Assembly: GCA_964472725.1 (NCBI GenBank)
Contig: CAYYLZ010000007.1
Span: forward strand, 1-64,000
Length of the DNA stretch: 64,000 bases
DNA from: RGIG6375 sp964472725
GTDB lineage: Bacteria > Bacillota > Clostridia > Oscillospirales > Oscillospiraceae
Reading direction: 5' to 3'
Under the pieces are notes generated by a model, which was not told the DNA's origin, did no database searches, and saw only the letters and a list, made by a program, of their open reading frames with translations. Below, one piece after another: positions 21,805 through 30,910 of this stretch. Position numbers and translations under genes: made by a program. Numbering within the stretch: the stretch's first letter is position 1; every line of letters begins with the position of its first letter.

Positions 21805-24255
21805 ATGTATACCTTCAAGCCCGCCACCGACCGAATTCTTCACATGCGCCAGCTTATCCGCGACAGGTGCATAAGAACCGATTCTGAGAGAACCATTCTC
21901 ACCACCGAGGCTCACAAGAAATACGCTCACGTTGTTCCCATTATCCAGCGTCCCCTTATTTTCAAATATGTATGCGAAAACATTACCTGTCCCGTTGAGG
22001 ACTTTGAAATAATTGTCGGCTCCCGCAGCAAGTACTTCTGCGGTTCCACCAGCGACCCCATGTGGATGGGCGCAGGCTTTATGCACAAGGTTGCCGAGCA
22101 GGGCTGGACTATCCGCGAGGACGGCCTGTATCACAATAACGAGAAAGAGGACGGCATTGCCCTCTGCATCAGCCCCGAGGACATCGAGGCTTTCAAGAGT
22201 GTCGAAGCCTACTGGGAGGATAAGGGCATCTCCAAGATGGCCGAGGCATGGCAGCCCGACGGCTATCAGGAGTTCGCCGAGCTTCTCGCTTCCGACTACG
22301 GTCAGGGCATGGGTCTTATGATGATACCCGTAGGCCACCTGGTCGCAGGCTATAAGAAGATAATCAACGTGGGCTACGGCGCTATCCGCGCTCAGGCTCA
22401 GGCTTTCATCGACGCTCACCATGGCAACATCATGGGCGAGGATATGGACAAGTATATGTTCTACAAGTCCGCCGTTCTCGCCTGCGACGCAGGATCCGCT
22501 CTCTGCCGCCGCTACGGCGAGACCTGTGCGGCCAAGGCAACCGTTGAGACTGACCCCAAGCGCAAGGCCGAGCTTGAAAAGATGGCTGAGGGTCTTGCGT
22601 GGATCACCGACAAGCCCGCCCGCACCTTCTGGGAGGCCTGCCAGCTGACCATGATGTATCAGGTACTGCTGCAGCTTGCCGGCGGCTATCCCTCCCCCTC
22701 CTTCGGTCGTTTTGACCAGTACACATGGCCCTTCCTGAAGAAGGATCTTGAAGAGGGCCGCATCACTATGGAGGAGGCACAGGAGATCGTTGATGCGTTC
22801 TTCCTCAAGGCCAACTGCTTCTACGGCGGCGGTCTCGGCAGACTTGCTCAGACCACCGGCATTGGCAACACTTATCAGCACACCACCATCGGCGGCGTTG
22901 ACCCCGAAACCGGTGAGGACGCCACCAATCCCGTAACCTTTATGGTTCTCGAGACCGTAGGCCGTCTGCTGCTCCACGACCCCACCATTTCCCTGCGTAT
23001 CAACAAGAACACTCCCAAGGAGCTGTGGGACTGCGCCATTGAAACCAGCAAGCTGGTTGGCGGACTGCCCCTGTTCCAGAATGACGAGGTCATTATCCCC
23101 GGCCTTATCAAGGAGCTGAACTTCGAGCTGAAGGACGCCCGTGATTACGGCGTTATCGGTTGTCAGGAGATCGTAGGCTGCGGCACCGACTACCCCGCTC
23201 CCAACGGCGTTCACGCTCCCCACGCCAGCATTCACTACGGCGTTGTGCTGGACATGGCGCTCAACAACGGTATCAACCCATATAACGGCAAGCAGGCTCC
23301 CCTGCACACCGGCTATCTCTATGAGATGAACTCCATTGAGGAAGTCCGCGACGCCATCGAGCAGATGACCCGCTACATACTCAAGTGGTTTGTCACCGTC
23401 AACAACTACACCGAGTACATTTCCACCTGGCTTTGCACCCACGCCGACCTTTCCATCTCCATGGAGGGCTGCATGGAAAAGGGCAAGGACGCTGTACAGG
23501 GCGGCTGCAAGTACAATTCCTACGGCGGCACCGCCACCGGTCTTGCCACCATAGCCGACTCCATCACCACCATCAAGTACATGTGCTTCGACAAGAAGCT
23601 TTGCACCACCCGCGAGCTTTATGACGCTTTCATCGCCAACTGGGAGGGCTACGAGGAGCTGCGTCAGCGCATTCTCGCTGAGGTTCCCCACTTCGGCAAC
23701 GGCGATCCCTACGCCGACATTGAGATGAAGTGGATATGCGACCTCTATTACGATATCTGCGGCGAATGCTACTCCAAGCGTTCTCCCTATTACAAGTCCG
23801 GTCTTTACGGCGCTGCCGACCACGTGGCTCAGGGGTACACCACATGGGCAACTCCCGACGGTCGCAAGTTCGGTGAGCCTATTGCCGACGCCGCCTCTCC
23901 CGCTCAGGGTCGTGATAAGAACGGCCCCACCGCCGTGTTCAACTCCGCTCTCGTCTACGATCAGGGTCACTACATGGACGGTATCGCCCTGAACCTGCGT
24001 ATCCACCCCTCCGCGGTGAATACCGAAGCCGCCAAGGACTCCCTTATTGAGATGACCAAGACCTATTTTGAGGAAGGCGGTCTGGAGGTTCAGTACAACA
24101 TCGTTTCCGCCGACACCATGCGCGCGGCGCAGAAGGACCCCGAGACCTACCGAGACCTCGTCGTCCGTATCGCGGGCTACTCCGCATACTTCATCGAGCT
24201 TGGCGAGGATATGCAGAACGACCTTATCAGCAGAACCGAAAATTCTTTGGGATAA
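21805..24255 (+). CDS. Glycyl radical enzyme 2 (Cys-Gln-Glu active site)
   Basis: 816 residues. The radical site is RIAGYSAYF with Gly near 791. The thiyl site is VIGCQEIVGCG with Cys453 and Glu455. The Cys-x-Glu pair points to elimination, dehydration or decarboxylation, not formate-lyase chemistry, but the Gln between them differs from the usual Val. It is clearly diverged from enzyme 1 (compare the regions after the active-site Cys). AAAGGAGC precedes the ATG. It has its own promoter and terminator and no activase beside it, so the activase at 13748 may serve both. Substrate unknown. Confidence 0.92.
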   Translation: MYTFKPATDRILHMRQLIRDRCIRTDSERTILTTEAHKKYAHVVPIIQRPLIFKYVCENITCPVEDFEIIVGSRSKYFCGSTSDPMWMGAGFMHKVAEQGWTIREDGLYHNNEKEDGIALCISPEDIEAFKSVEAYWEDKGISKMAEAWQPDGYQEFAELLASDYGQGMGLMMIPVGHLVAGYKKIINVGYGAIRAQAQAFIDAHHGNIMGEDMDKYMFYKSAVLACDAGSALCRRYGETCAAKATVETDPKRKAELEKMAEGLAWITDKPARTFWEACQLTMMYQVLLQLAGGYPSPSFGRFDQYTWPFLKKDLEEGRITMEEAQEIVDAFFLKANCFYGGGLGRLAQTTGIGNTYQHTTIGGVDPETGEDATNPVTFMVLETVGRLLLHDPTISLRINKNTPKELWDCAIETSKLVGGLPLFQNDEVIIPGLIKELNFELKDARDYGVIGCQEIVGCGTDYPAPNGVHAPHASIHYGVVLDMALNNGINPYNGKQAPLHTGYLYEMNSIEEVRDAIEQMTRYILKWFVTVNNYTEYISTWLCTHADLSISMEGCMEKGKDAVQGGCKYNSYGGTATGLATIADSITTIKYMCFDKKLCTTRELYDAFIANWEGYEELRQRILAEVPHFGNGDPYADIEMKWICDLYYDICGECYSKRSPYYKSGLYGAADHVAQGYTTWATPDGRKFGEPIADAASPAQGRDKNGPTAVFNSALVYDQGHYMDGIALNLRIHPSAVNTEAAKDSLIEMTKTYFEEGGLEVQYNIVSADTMRAAQKDPETYRDLVVRIAGYSAYFIELGEDMQNDLISRTENSLG

Positions 24256-24297
24256 ATAATTACGGCGGCAGTCCTGCGACTGCCGCCGTAATTATTT
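24256..24297. terminator. Bidirectional terminator
   Basis: ATAATTACGGCGGCAGT / ACTGCCGCCGTAATTAT, a 17-base-pair stem directly after glycyl radical enzyme 2 and before the convergent transporter gene. Confidence 0.85.
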
Positions 24298-24300
24298 ATA

Positions 24301-25206
24301 TCAGTTTTTAACTTTCGTCCTTTCCGGGAGCTGGGTTATGATAATCGCCGCGAACATGATAACGCAGCCGATGGCCTCACGGGCGGTGGGTACTTCGCTG
24401 AGTATCACCATGCCCGCCAGCACGGCGAACACGGATTCAAGGCTCATAAGCAAAGACGCCACGGTGGGGCGGGTGTACTTCTGTCCCACTATCTGCAGAG
24501 TATAGGCCACACCGCAGGACATGATGCCCGCATAGAGAATGGGTACGGCAGCTTTCAGCAGGCCGCTCATTTCCGGCTCTTCAAAAATGAACATCATCAC
24601 GGAGGACAGCACGCCGCATACGAGGAACTGTATGCAGGAGAGCTTCACGCCGTCAACAATGGCTGCGTAGTGGTCAACCACAACTATATGGAACGCGAAG
24701 GCTACCGCGCACAGCAGCACCAGCGTATCGCCTGTAGAGAGCCGGAAGCCCTCGGTCATACTCAGCAGATAAAGACCTACCAGCGCCATTGCGATACAAA
24801 GCCATATACGCAGGGAGGATTTTTTGCCCATGAACAGGCCCAGCACGGGCACGATGACTATGTAAAGAGCGGTGATGAAGCCCGCCTTTCCGGCGGTGGT
24901 ATACTGCATGCCTGCCTGCTGCAGGTTGGAGGCAACGGTCATGATAATGCCGCAGATAATGCCCGCCTTCCAAAGCTGCGCCTTATCCTGCTTTGTGGGC
25001 TTTACATATTCGCCCTTTTTCTTCTTCATTGCGCTGATGACAAGTATCACCGGCACCAACACCGCCGAGCCGATAAGGGAGCGCACACCCTGAAAGGTGA
25101 AAGCGCCTATATGGTCCATGCTGACGCTTTGGGCGACGAATGCGCTGCCCCATATCAAGGCGGTTATGATAAGAAGGATATTACCCTTCATCTCTCCGTT
25201 TTTCAT
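24301..25206 (-). CDS. EamA-family (DMT) transporter
   Basis: 301 residues, ten hydrophobic segments in two EamA repeats: ALIWGSAFVAQ in the first and FAFHIVVVDHYAA near the start of the second, with RPTVASLLMSLESVFAVLAG in the last part. These carriers export or import small metabolites and amino acids. I use the ATG at 25206 (AAAGGAAA upstream) because it begins just before the first membrane segment. It lies between the two halves of the catabolic island and could move a substrate or product. Confidence 0.88.
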   Translation of the reverse strand: MKNGEMKGNILLIITALIWGSAFVAQSVSMDHIGAFTFQGVRSLIGSAVLVPVILVISAMKKKKGEYVKPTKQDKAQLWKAGIICGIIMTVASNLQQAGMQYTTAGKAGFITALYIVIVPVLGLFMGKKSSLRIWLCIAMALVGLYLLSMTEGFRLSTGDTLVLLCAVAFAFHIVVVDHYAAIVDGVKLSCIQFLVCGVLSSVMMFIFEEPEMSGLLKAAVPILYAGIMSCGVAYTLQIVGQKYTRPTVASLLMSLESVFAVLAGMVILSEVPTAREAIGCVIMFAAIIITQLPERTKVKN

Positions 25207-25379
25207 TTTTTCGTTTCCTTTCATGCCACGGGATTTGCTTGGAATTATATACCCTGCCGCCGCTTCCGTCAATCCGCAAAATGTGAATATGTTCACTTTT
25301 TCTTTTATCTCTTCTCTGCGCCCAAAAGTGCCGTTTTTTATGCTTTTCAGGGAGATTTTTCGCCTCTGTATGCTCAAAA

Positions 25380-25423
25380 AATATCAATTTGATATTGCAC
25401 ATAATTTTATTTCATATTATAAT
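25380..25423 (+). promoter_or_regulatory. Promoter and palindromic operator of the aldehyde oxidoreductase operon
   Basis: TTGCAC (25395-25400), 17-base spacer, TATAAT (25418-25423). The perfect palindrome AATATCA-ATT-TGATATT (25380-25396) touches the -35, a typical repressor or activator site. Confidence 0.65.
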
Positions 25424-25494
25424 ACCTTATATTGAGTAACTATGTTTATTATAAATACCCAACGTACTCAAGGTATACGGAAAGGAGACAAATA

Positions 25495-28323
25495 ATGAAT
25501 CTTCAGAGAATGCGCATAGACATTAACGGCGTTGAAAGACCTGTTGTCTATGACCCCGAGAAGGACACTCTTGCAACCGTGCTTCGCCGCATGGGTCTTA
25601 CCGGTGTTAAGGTAGGCTGCGGCGTTGGTGTTTGCGGCGCCTGCTCCATCCTTTATAATGGCGAGGTTATCCGCTCCTGCACCAAGAAGATGAAGAACGT
25701 TGAAGAGCACTCCAAAATCATCACCATCGAGGCCCTCGGCACCGCTGCCAACCTCCATCCCCTCCAGCAGGCATGGATCACCTACGGCGGCGTACAGTGC
25801 GGCTTCTGCACCCCCGGCTTCATCGTTTCCGCTTACGGTCTGCTCCAGACCAACCCCAACCCCACCCGTGAGGAAGTCCGTGAGTGGTTCCGCGTTCACA
25901 AGAACCTCTGCCGCTGCACCGGCTACAAGCCCATCGTAGACGCTGTTATGGCCGCTGCCGCTGTTATGCGCGGCGAAAAGACCATGGCTGACATCACCTA
26001 CGATTTCGACGGCGAGAAGGACATCTATGGTTCCAACCATCCCCGTCCCGCTGCCCTGTCCAAGGTTCTCGGCGTAGCTGACTATGGTAACGACGTTATC
26101 ATGCAGGCTCCCGCAGGCACCGTTCACCTGGCAGTTGTTCTCTCCGACGCTATCCACGCCAAGATCATCAACATTGATACCACCGAGGCTGAGAAGGCTC
26201 CCGGCGTTATCAAGGTTCTCACCGCTAAGGATGTCCCCGGCGACAACAACATGGAAGTCCCCGCTATCGTTCCCCGTCAGAAGGGTAACGCTCTCACCCG
26301 CTTCCCCGTAATCTGTGACGAGAAGGTTCTCCGCAAGGGCGACGTAGTCGCTGTTGTCTGCGCTGACACCCGCGAGCACGCACGCGAGGCTGCAAAGCTT
26401 GTTAAGCAGGAGCTCGAGCCCCTGCCCGCTTACACCACCCTGCCCGAGGCTGCAGCTCCCAACGCTGTTCAGCTCTTCGACGCAATGCCCAACTTCTACA
26501 TGACTCAGCCCGTTTACAAGGGCACCGATCCCGAAGAGATTTTCGAGGACGCTCCTCACGTAGTAGGCGGCAGCTTCCACTCTCAGCATGAGCCCCACCT
26601 GCCCATTGAGTCCGACAGCGTTCTTTCTTACTTCGATCCCGACGGAATGCTGACCCTCCAGTGCAAGGTTCAGGCTATCACCGAGTGTATCGACACCATC
26701 TCCCTTGGTCTTAACTATCCCAAGGAAAACATCCGCATGATCCAGAACCCCACCGGCGCTGCTTTCGGTTACGCTATCACTCCCAACACCTACGTGCTCT
26801 GCGCACTGGCTACCCTCGTTCTGGGCTGCCCCTGCTCTCTGGAGCTGAGCTGGGATGAGTTCAACCACATGACCGGTAAGCGTTCCGCTACCTACACCAA
26901 CGGTAAGCTCGCCGTTGACGATGAGGGTAACATTCTTGCTGCTGAGTATGACTGTGGTCTTGACCACGGCGCATACGCAGTCACCGCAGGTAAGATCTTC
27001 AACAACCTGGTAAGCGTTGGCTTCCACGGCTACAACATCCCCAGCTTCAAGGGCCTGGTTCGCGGCGTTGCCACCAACCACGCCTTCAACACCGCATACC
27101 GCGGCTTCGGCGCTCCTCAGATCTACACCACCACCGAGGCTCTCATCGACATGGCAGCCGAGGAGATCGGCATGGATCCCTGGGAGTTCCGTTACAAGAA
27201 CTGCGCTCGCGAAGGTTCTATGACCATCAACAGCCGTCCCTACAAGGCTCATCCCTATCCCACTCTGCTCGAGATGGTAAAGCCCTACTACGATGAGTAC
27301 AAGGCTCTGGCCGAAAAGGGCAAGGCTGAAGGCAAGAAGGTCGGCGTAGGTATCTCCCTTGGCGGCTTCCTGTGCACCATCGGCTTCATCGATTCTTCCG
27401 ACTGCGCTATCGAGCTCAATCCCGACGGCACCATCACCAACTACAACACTTGGGAAGATGTTGGCCAGGGCGGCGACATCGGCGCTCTCACCCACACCGT
27501 TAAGGCTCTTGAGCCCATGGGCATCAAGGCTTCCCAGGTTCGCCTCGTTATGAACGAGCGTCCTCTGTGCCCCGACTCCGGCCTCTCCGCCGCAAGCCGC
27601 CAGCACTACATGACCGGTAACGCTATCATCGACGGCTGCAACAAATTGATGGATGCTATGCGCAAGGCCGACGGCACCTATCGCACCTATGACGAGATGG
27701 TAGCCGAGGGTATCCCCACCAAGTACATTGGTCACTACGACCAGTTCGGCCTGGGTCTGCCTCCCGGACTCGATCCCAACACCGGTGAAGGCGACAAGGA
27801 CGCTGAGTTCATGTACGCTGTCAACACCTGCCTGGTTGAGGTTGACGACAACGGCAAGACCACCGTTCTCAAGTACACCTGCGCCTGCGATGTCGGCGTA
27901 GTCGGCAACAAGCTGGCTGTTGACGGTCAGGCATACGGCGGTCTCTCTCACTCCATCGGCTTCGCACTTACCGAGGACTACGAGCAGACCAAGAAGTTCA
28001 ACACCATCGTTGGCTCCGGTATCCCCACCATTGATGCCATCCCCGACGATTACAACGTTCTCTACTACGAGCGTCCCAGACCCCTTGGTCCTCAGGGCTC
28101 CGCAGGCTGCTCCGAGTGCTTCCAGAGCTCCGGTCACATGGCTGTTATCAACGCCATCAACAACGCTGCCGGTGTTCGTATCTACGCTCTGCCCGCAACT
28201 CCCGAGAAGGTCAAGGAAGCTATGGACAAGAAGGCTCGCGGCGAGGATCTCACTCCCGAACCCTATTGGCTGGGCTCCGAACTCAACGAAGAGCTCGACC
28301 TCATCAAGGCTAACCCCCTGTGA
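25495..28323 (+). CDS. MOP-type molybdenum aldehyde oxidoreductase
   Basis: 942 residues, same order as Desulfovibrio MOP: plant-type 2Fe-2S domain (C42, C47, C50, C62 in CGVGVCGACSI and RSCTKK), helical 2Fe-2S domain (CGFCTPGF, CRCTGYKP), then the molybdopterin domain (AYRGFGAPQ, and GCSECFQSSGHMA with the likely catalytic Glu). The end GVRIYALPATPEKV is nearly the MOP ending. It oxidises aldehydes to acids with water as oxygen donor. The ATG at 25495 follows AAAGGAGA; an upstream frame to 25432 is rejected. No FAD domain is fused, so electrons probably go to the next gene product. Strong codon bias. Confidence 0.92.
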   Translation: MNLQRMRIDINGVERPVVYDPEKDTLATVLRRMGLTGVKVGCGVGVCGACSILYNGEVIRSCTKKMKNVEEHSKIITIEALGTAANLHPLQQAWITYGGVQCGFCTPGFIVSAYGLLQTNPNPTREEVREWFRVHKNLCRCTGYKPIVDAVMAAAAVMRGEKTMADITYDFDGEKDIYGSNHPRPAALSKVLGVADYGNDVIMQAPAGTVHLAVVLSDAIHAKIINIDTTEAEKAPGVIKVLTAKDVPGDNNMEVPAIVPRQKGNALTRFPVICDEKVLRKGDVVAVVCADTREHAREAAKLVKQELEPLPAYTTLPEAAAPNAVQLFDAMPNFYMTQPVYKGTDPEEIFEDAPHVVGGSFHSQHEPHLPIESDSVLSYFDPDGMLTLQCKVQAITECIDTISLGLNYPKENIRMIQNPTGAAFGYAITPNTYVLCALATLVLGCPCSLELSWDEFNHMTGKRSATYTNGKLAVDDEGNILAAEYDCGLDHGAYAVTAGKIFNNLVSVGFHGYNIPSFKGLVRGVATNHAFNTAYRGFGAPQIYTTTEALIDMAAEEIGMDPWEFRYKNCAREGSMTINSRPYKAHPYPTLLEMVKPYYDEYKALAEKGKAEGKKVGVGISLGGFLCTIGFIDSSDCAIELNPDGTITNYNTWEDVGQGGDIGALTHTVKALEPMGIKASQVRLVMNERPLCPDSGLSAASRQHYMTGNAIIDGCNKLMDAMRKADGTYRTYDEMVAEGIPTKYIGHYDQFGLGLPPGLDPNTGEGDKDAEFMYAVNTCLVEVDDNGKTTVLKYTCACDVGVVGNKLAVDGQAYGGLSHSIGFALTEDYEQTKKFNTIVGSGIPTIDAIPDDYNVLYYERPRPLGPQGSAGCSECFQSSGHMAVINAINNAAGVRIYALPATPEKVKEAMDKKARGEDLTPEPYWLGSELNEELDLIKANPL

Positions 28324-28366
28324 TTGGCTGAATAGGAAAGCTTCTTAATAAGTTTCTAAGTTAACG

Positions 28367-28399
28367 ATAAGCAGGGTATGCCAGACATACCCTGCTTAT
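28367..28399 (+). promoter_or_regulatory. Intercistronic hairpin
   Basis: ATAAGCAGGGTATG / CATACCCTGCTTAT, a perfect 14-base-pair stem between the oxidoreductase and its partner gene. No T run follows, so it may be a processing or partial-termination site that sets the ratio of the two products. Confidence 0.65.
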
Positions 28400-28448
28400 C
28401 TCCTGTTTGCACCAATGTAATTTCACCTGAATAGGAGGTATCTTCTTT

Positions 28449-30680
28449 ATGAATCAGGAAGAAGCAACAGTATTAACAGAACGATGTTTTAATGGCGAGC
28501 CCGCCTCCTGCTCCTTCGCCTGCCCTTTCCATCTCGACCTGCGCAATTTCCTCGATAAGGCCGCCAACGGCAAATGGTCCGCTGCATACAAGGCTCTGCG
28601 CAGCGCAGTCGTTTTCCCCGTGGTGGTTTCCAAACTCTGCCCCCGTCCATGCGAGGGTGCGTGTCAGCGCTGCGCCACCGGCGACGAGCCTGTGGCCGTG
28701 GGCAAAATCGAGGAAGCCTGCCTCACTTACGTAAAGTCCCGCAAGGCCGACTCCTACGCCCTCCCTCCCAAGAGCGAGAAGATCGCCGTTATCGGCGCGG
28801 GCATGGCCGGTCTTTCCTGCGCGCTGCACCTTGCCCAGAAGAAATTCGGCGTAACTGTATTCGATAAAGCCGAAGGCTGGGGCGGTCAGCTCCGCAGCCA
28901 CCCGGATTTTGAACTTTTCGACGCGGATATCGCCCTGCAGTTCTCTGCAACCAAGGCCGAATTCCACTATAACACTGAAATCAAGAGTCTTGACGAGCTC
29001 AGCGAGTTCGACGCGGTCTATGTAGCAACAGGCCGCGGCGGCGAGGGCTTCGGACTTACAGATAGCTGGGACAGCACCCTGATGACCAGCTCCAACCCCA
29101 AGGTATTCATGGGCGGCGAGCTTTGCGGCGTCAGCCTCATGGAGGGCATCGCTCAGGGCGCCGAGGCCGCCAAGGTCATGGAGGTTTATCTTCAGATCGG
29201 CAAGGCCACTCTTCCCGCAGGCGCATACGCTAAAAACTACTGCGGTCATACCATCGACCACAGCGACAAGGAAAGCGTTCCCCGCATTCAGCCCGCCTCC
29301 GGCGACGCTTACAGTGAGGACGAAGCCAAGGCAGAGGCAGCCCGCTGTCTCAAGTGCGATTGCGACCGCTGCTTGACCGCCTGTGAAATGCTGAAAATGT
29401 ACCGCAAAAAGCCGGTGAAGCTGGCTGTGGAGGTCTACGCCGACTCCAAGGCAAAGCCGCCCATCGCCCCTTGCTCCATGACTCGCCAGACCTTCTCCTG
29501 CAATGACTGCGGTTACTGCAAGTCCATCTGCCCCGAGGGCGTGGACATCGGCGCTCTTCTCAGCCTGGGCAGAACCGTCCGCGTTGCAGCCAACACCCAG
29601 CCCAAGGCTCTGCATCATTTCTGGCTGGGCGAAATGGACTTCGCCACCGGCGAAGCCTCCTACGCCTCCCCCGCACAGTACAAGTACATGTTCTTCCCCG
29701 GCTGTCAGCTTTCCGCATCCAGCCCCGAGCTGGTTGAAAAGGCTTACGCCTACCTTTCCGAAAAGTATGATGCCGGTATCTACCTTGGCTGCTGCGGCGC
29801 TCCCGCCCACTGGGCAGGCGAGGCCGAGCGCATGAGCGAAAATGTGGCGAAGATACGCAAGGTTTGGGAGGACGCAGGAAAGCCTGCTTTCGTATTCGCC
29901 TGTGCAAGCTGCGCCAAGCTTTTCGCGGCGTTTATGCCCGATATCCCCCGCTTGACCATTTATCAGCTGCTGGCTGAGGACGAAGCTCTCGCACCCGCGG
30001 CCAAGTTCACTGAAGCCTCCATATTCGACCCCTGTGCAGCCCGTGACTTCGACGAGATGCAGCAGAGTGTCCGCCGCCTTGCGGAGAAATCCGGCGCGGA
30101 TCTTGAGGAGCTCAAGGAAAAGAATCGCTGCTGCGGCTACGGTGGACAGATGAAGACCGCCAACCCCAAGCTTTACAACGAAATTGCCGAAAACCGCTCC
30201 GCTCTCAGCGAGAAGCCCTATATCGTCTATTGCGCCAACTGCCGGGAGGTATTCCTCTCCAAGGGCAAGGAGTGCGCCCACATTCTGGACATGGTATTCG
30301 GCGACGGCGCCGTCAAGGCAGTTCCGTCGCTGCAGGAAAAGAGGGATAATGTTATCATGCTCAAGAAAAAGTTTATGAAGGACATCGAAGGCAAGGAATT
30401 CGTTCCCACCGCCAATGAGTGGGACGCTCTCACCCTCATCGTTCCCGACGAAGTCACCGCCGCCATGAATGAAAAGCTCATCACTCTCAGCGATATTAAG
30501 GAAGCCATTTGGCGCGCCGAAAAGGATAACGACAAGTTCGTGGACGAAAACGGCGTGTGCCTGTGCAGCATGGTAACTCCCGTGATAACCTATTGGGCCG
30601 AATACACCCCCAACGCCGACGGCACCTACAGCGTCATCAGCGCTTACAGCCACCGCATCCACTTCAAGGAGGAGGTATGA
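28449..30680 (+). CDS. Flavin and multi-Fe-S electron-transfer protein (GltD-like plus CCG domains)
   Basis: 743 residues. An N-terminal GltD-type Fe-S region (CSFACPFHLDL, CPRPCEGACQRC) precedes an FAD fold (VIGAGMAGLSCA, about 115-125). A Cys-rich link CLKCDCDRC, a ferredoxin domain (CNDCGYCKSICPEG) and two CCG domains (CCGAPAHWAG, CCGYGGQM) as in heterodisulfide reductase subunit B complete it. Similar fusions, annotated as pyridine nucleotide-disulfide oxidoreductase/dicluster proteins, accompany MOP-type aldehyde oxidoreductases in Desulfovibrio (the DVU1557-1559 region, recalled). It probably passes electrons between the oxidoreductase and NAD(P)H or ferredoxin. It overlaps the next gene by four bases. 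Confidence 0.85.
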   Translation: MNQEEATVLTERCFNGEPASCSFACPFHLDLRNFLDKAANGKWSAAYKALRSAVVFPVVVSKLCPRPCEGACQRCATGDEPVAVGKIEEACLTYVKSRKADSYALPPKSEKIAVIGAGMAGLSCALHLAQKKFGVTVFDKAEGWGGQLRSHPDFELFDADIALQFSATKAEFHYNTEIKSLDELSEFDAVYVATGRGGEGFGLTDSWDSTLMTSSNPKVFMGGELCGVSLMEGIAQGAEAAKVMEVYLQIGKATLPAGAYAKNYCGHTIDHSDKESVPRIQPASGDAYSEDEAKAEAARCLKCDCDRCLTACEMLKMYRKKPVKLAVEVYADSKAKPPIAPCSMTRQTFSCNDCGYCKSICPEGVDIGALLSLGRTVRVAANTQPKALHHFWLGEMDFATGEASYASPAQYKYMFFPGCQLSASSPELVEKAYAYLSEKYDAGIYLGCCGAPAHWAGEAERMSENVAKIRKVWEDAGKPAFVFACASCAKLFAAFMPDIPRLTIYQLLAEDEALAPAAKFTEASIFDPCAARDFDEMQQSVRRLAEKSGADLEELKEKNRCCGYGGQMKTANPKLYNEIAENRSALSEKPYIVYCANCREVFLSKGKECAHILDMVFGDGAVKAVPSLQEKRDNVIMLKKKFMKDIEGKEFVPTANEWDALTLIVPDEVTAAMNEKLITLSDIKEAIWRAEKDNDKFVDENGVCLCSMVTPVITYWAEYTPNADGTYSVISAYSHRIHFKEEV

Positions 30681-30877
30681 CCATGAGCGAGGAAAGAATC
30701 TGGAAATGTGCCAAGTGCGGCGTAGAGCTCAAGACCCGCAAAACCATCTTCAACTACATGGAGCGCACCGTTTCCCACGAAGTTCCCGTCTGCCCCAAGT
30801 GCGGCAAGGTATTCATTACCCGCGCACTGGCCGAGGGCAGAATGGCTGAGGTCGAGGAACAGCTGGAAGATAAATAA
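30677..30877 (+). CDS. Small zinc-ribbon-like redox protein (DVU1557-like)
   Basis: 66 residues with two CxxC knuckles, WKCAKCGVEL and PVCPKCGKVF, and a charged tail (EGRMAEVEEQLEDK). The ATGA overlap with the preceding stop indicates coupling; a second ATG at 30683 is equally possible. The sequence matches my memory of the small redox proteins found beside aldehyde oxidoreductase/dicluster genes in Desulfovibrio (DVU1557). A metal-binding or electron-transfer accessory role is inferred. Confidence 0.75.
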   Translation: MTMSEERIWKCAKCGVELKTRKTIFNYMERTVSHEVPVCPKCGKVFITRALAEGRMAEVEEQLEDK

Positions 30878-30910
30878 TAATTTGAAAAAATTATTTGGAG
30901 GATATGGAAA

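Noticed and set aside
25468..28137. Antisense open frame of 889 codons over the aldehyde oxidoreductase, and similar ones at 15614-17242, 21742-24006 and 28473-30662
   Set aside because: The sense proteins have full family motifs. The antisense products are low-complexity Val/Gly/Ala/Leu-rich strings, as expected when biased sense codons avoid antisense stops. No ribosome sites.
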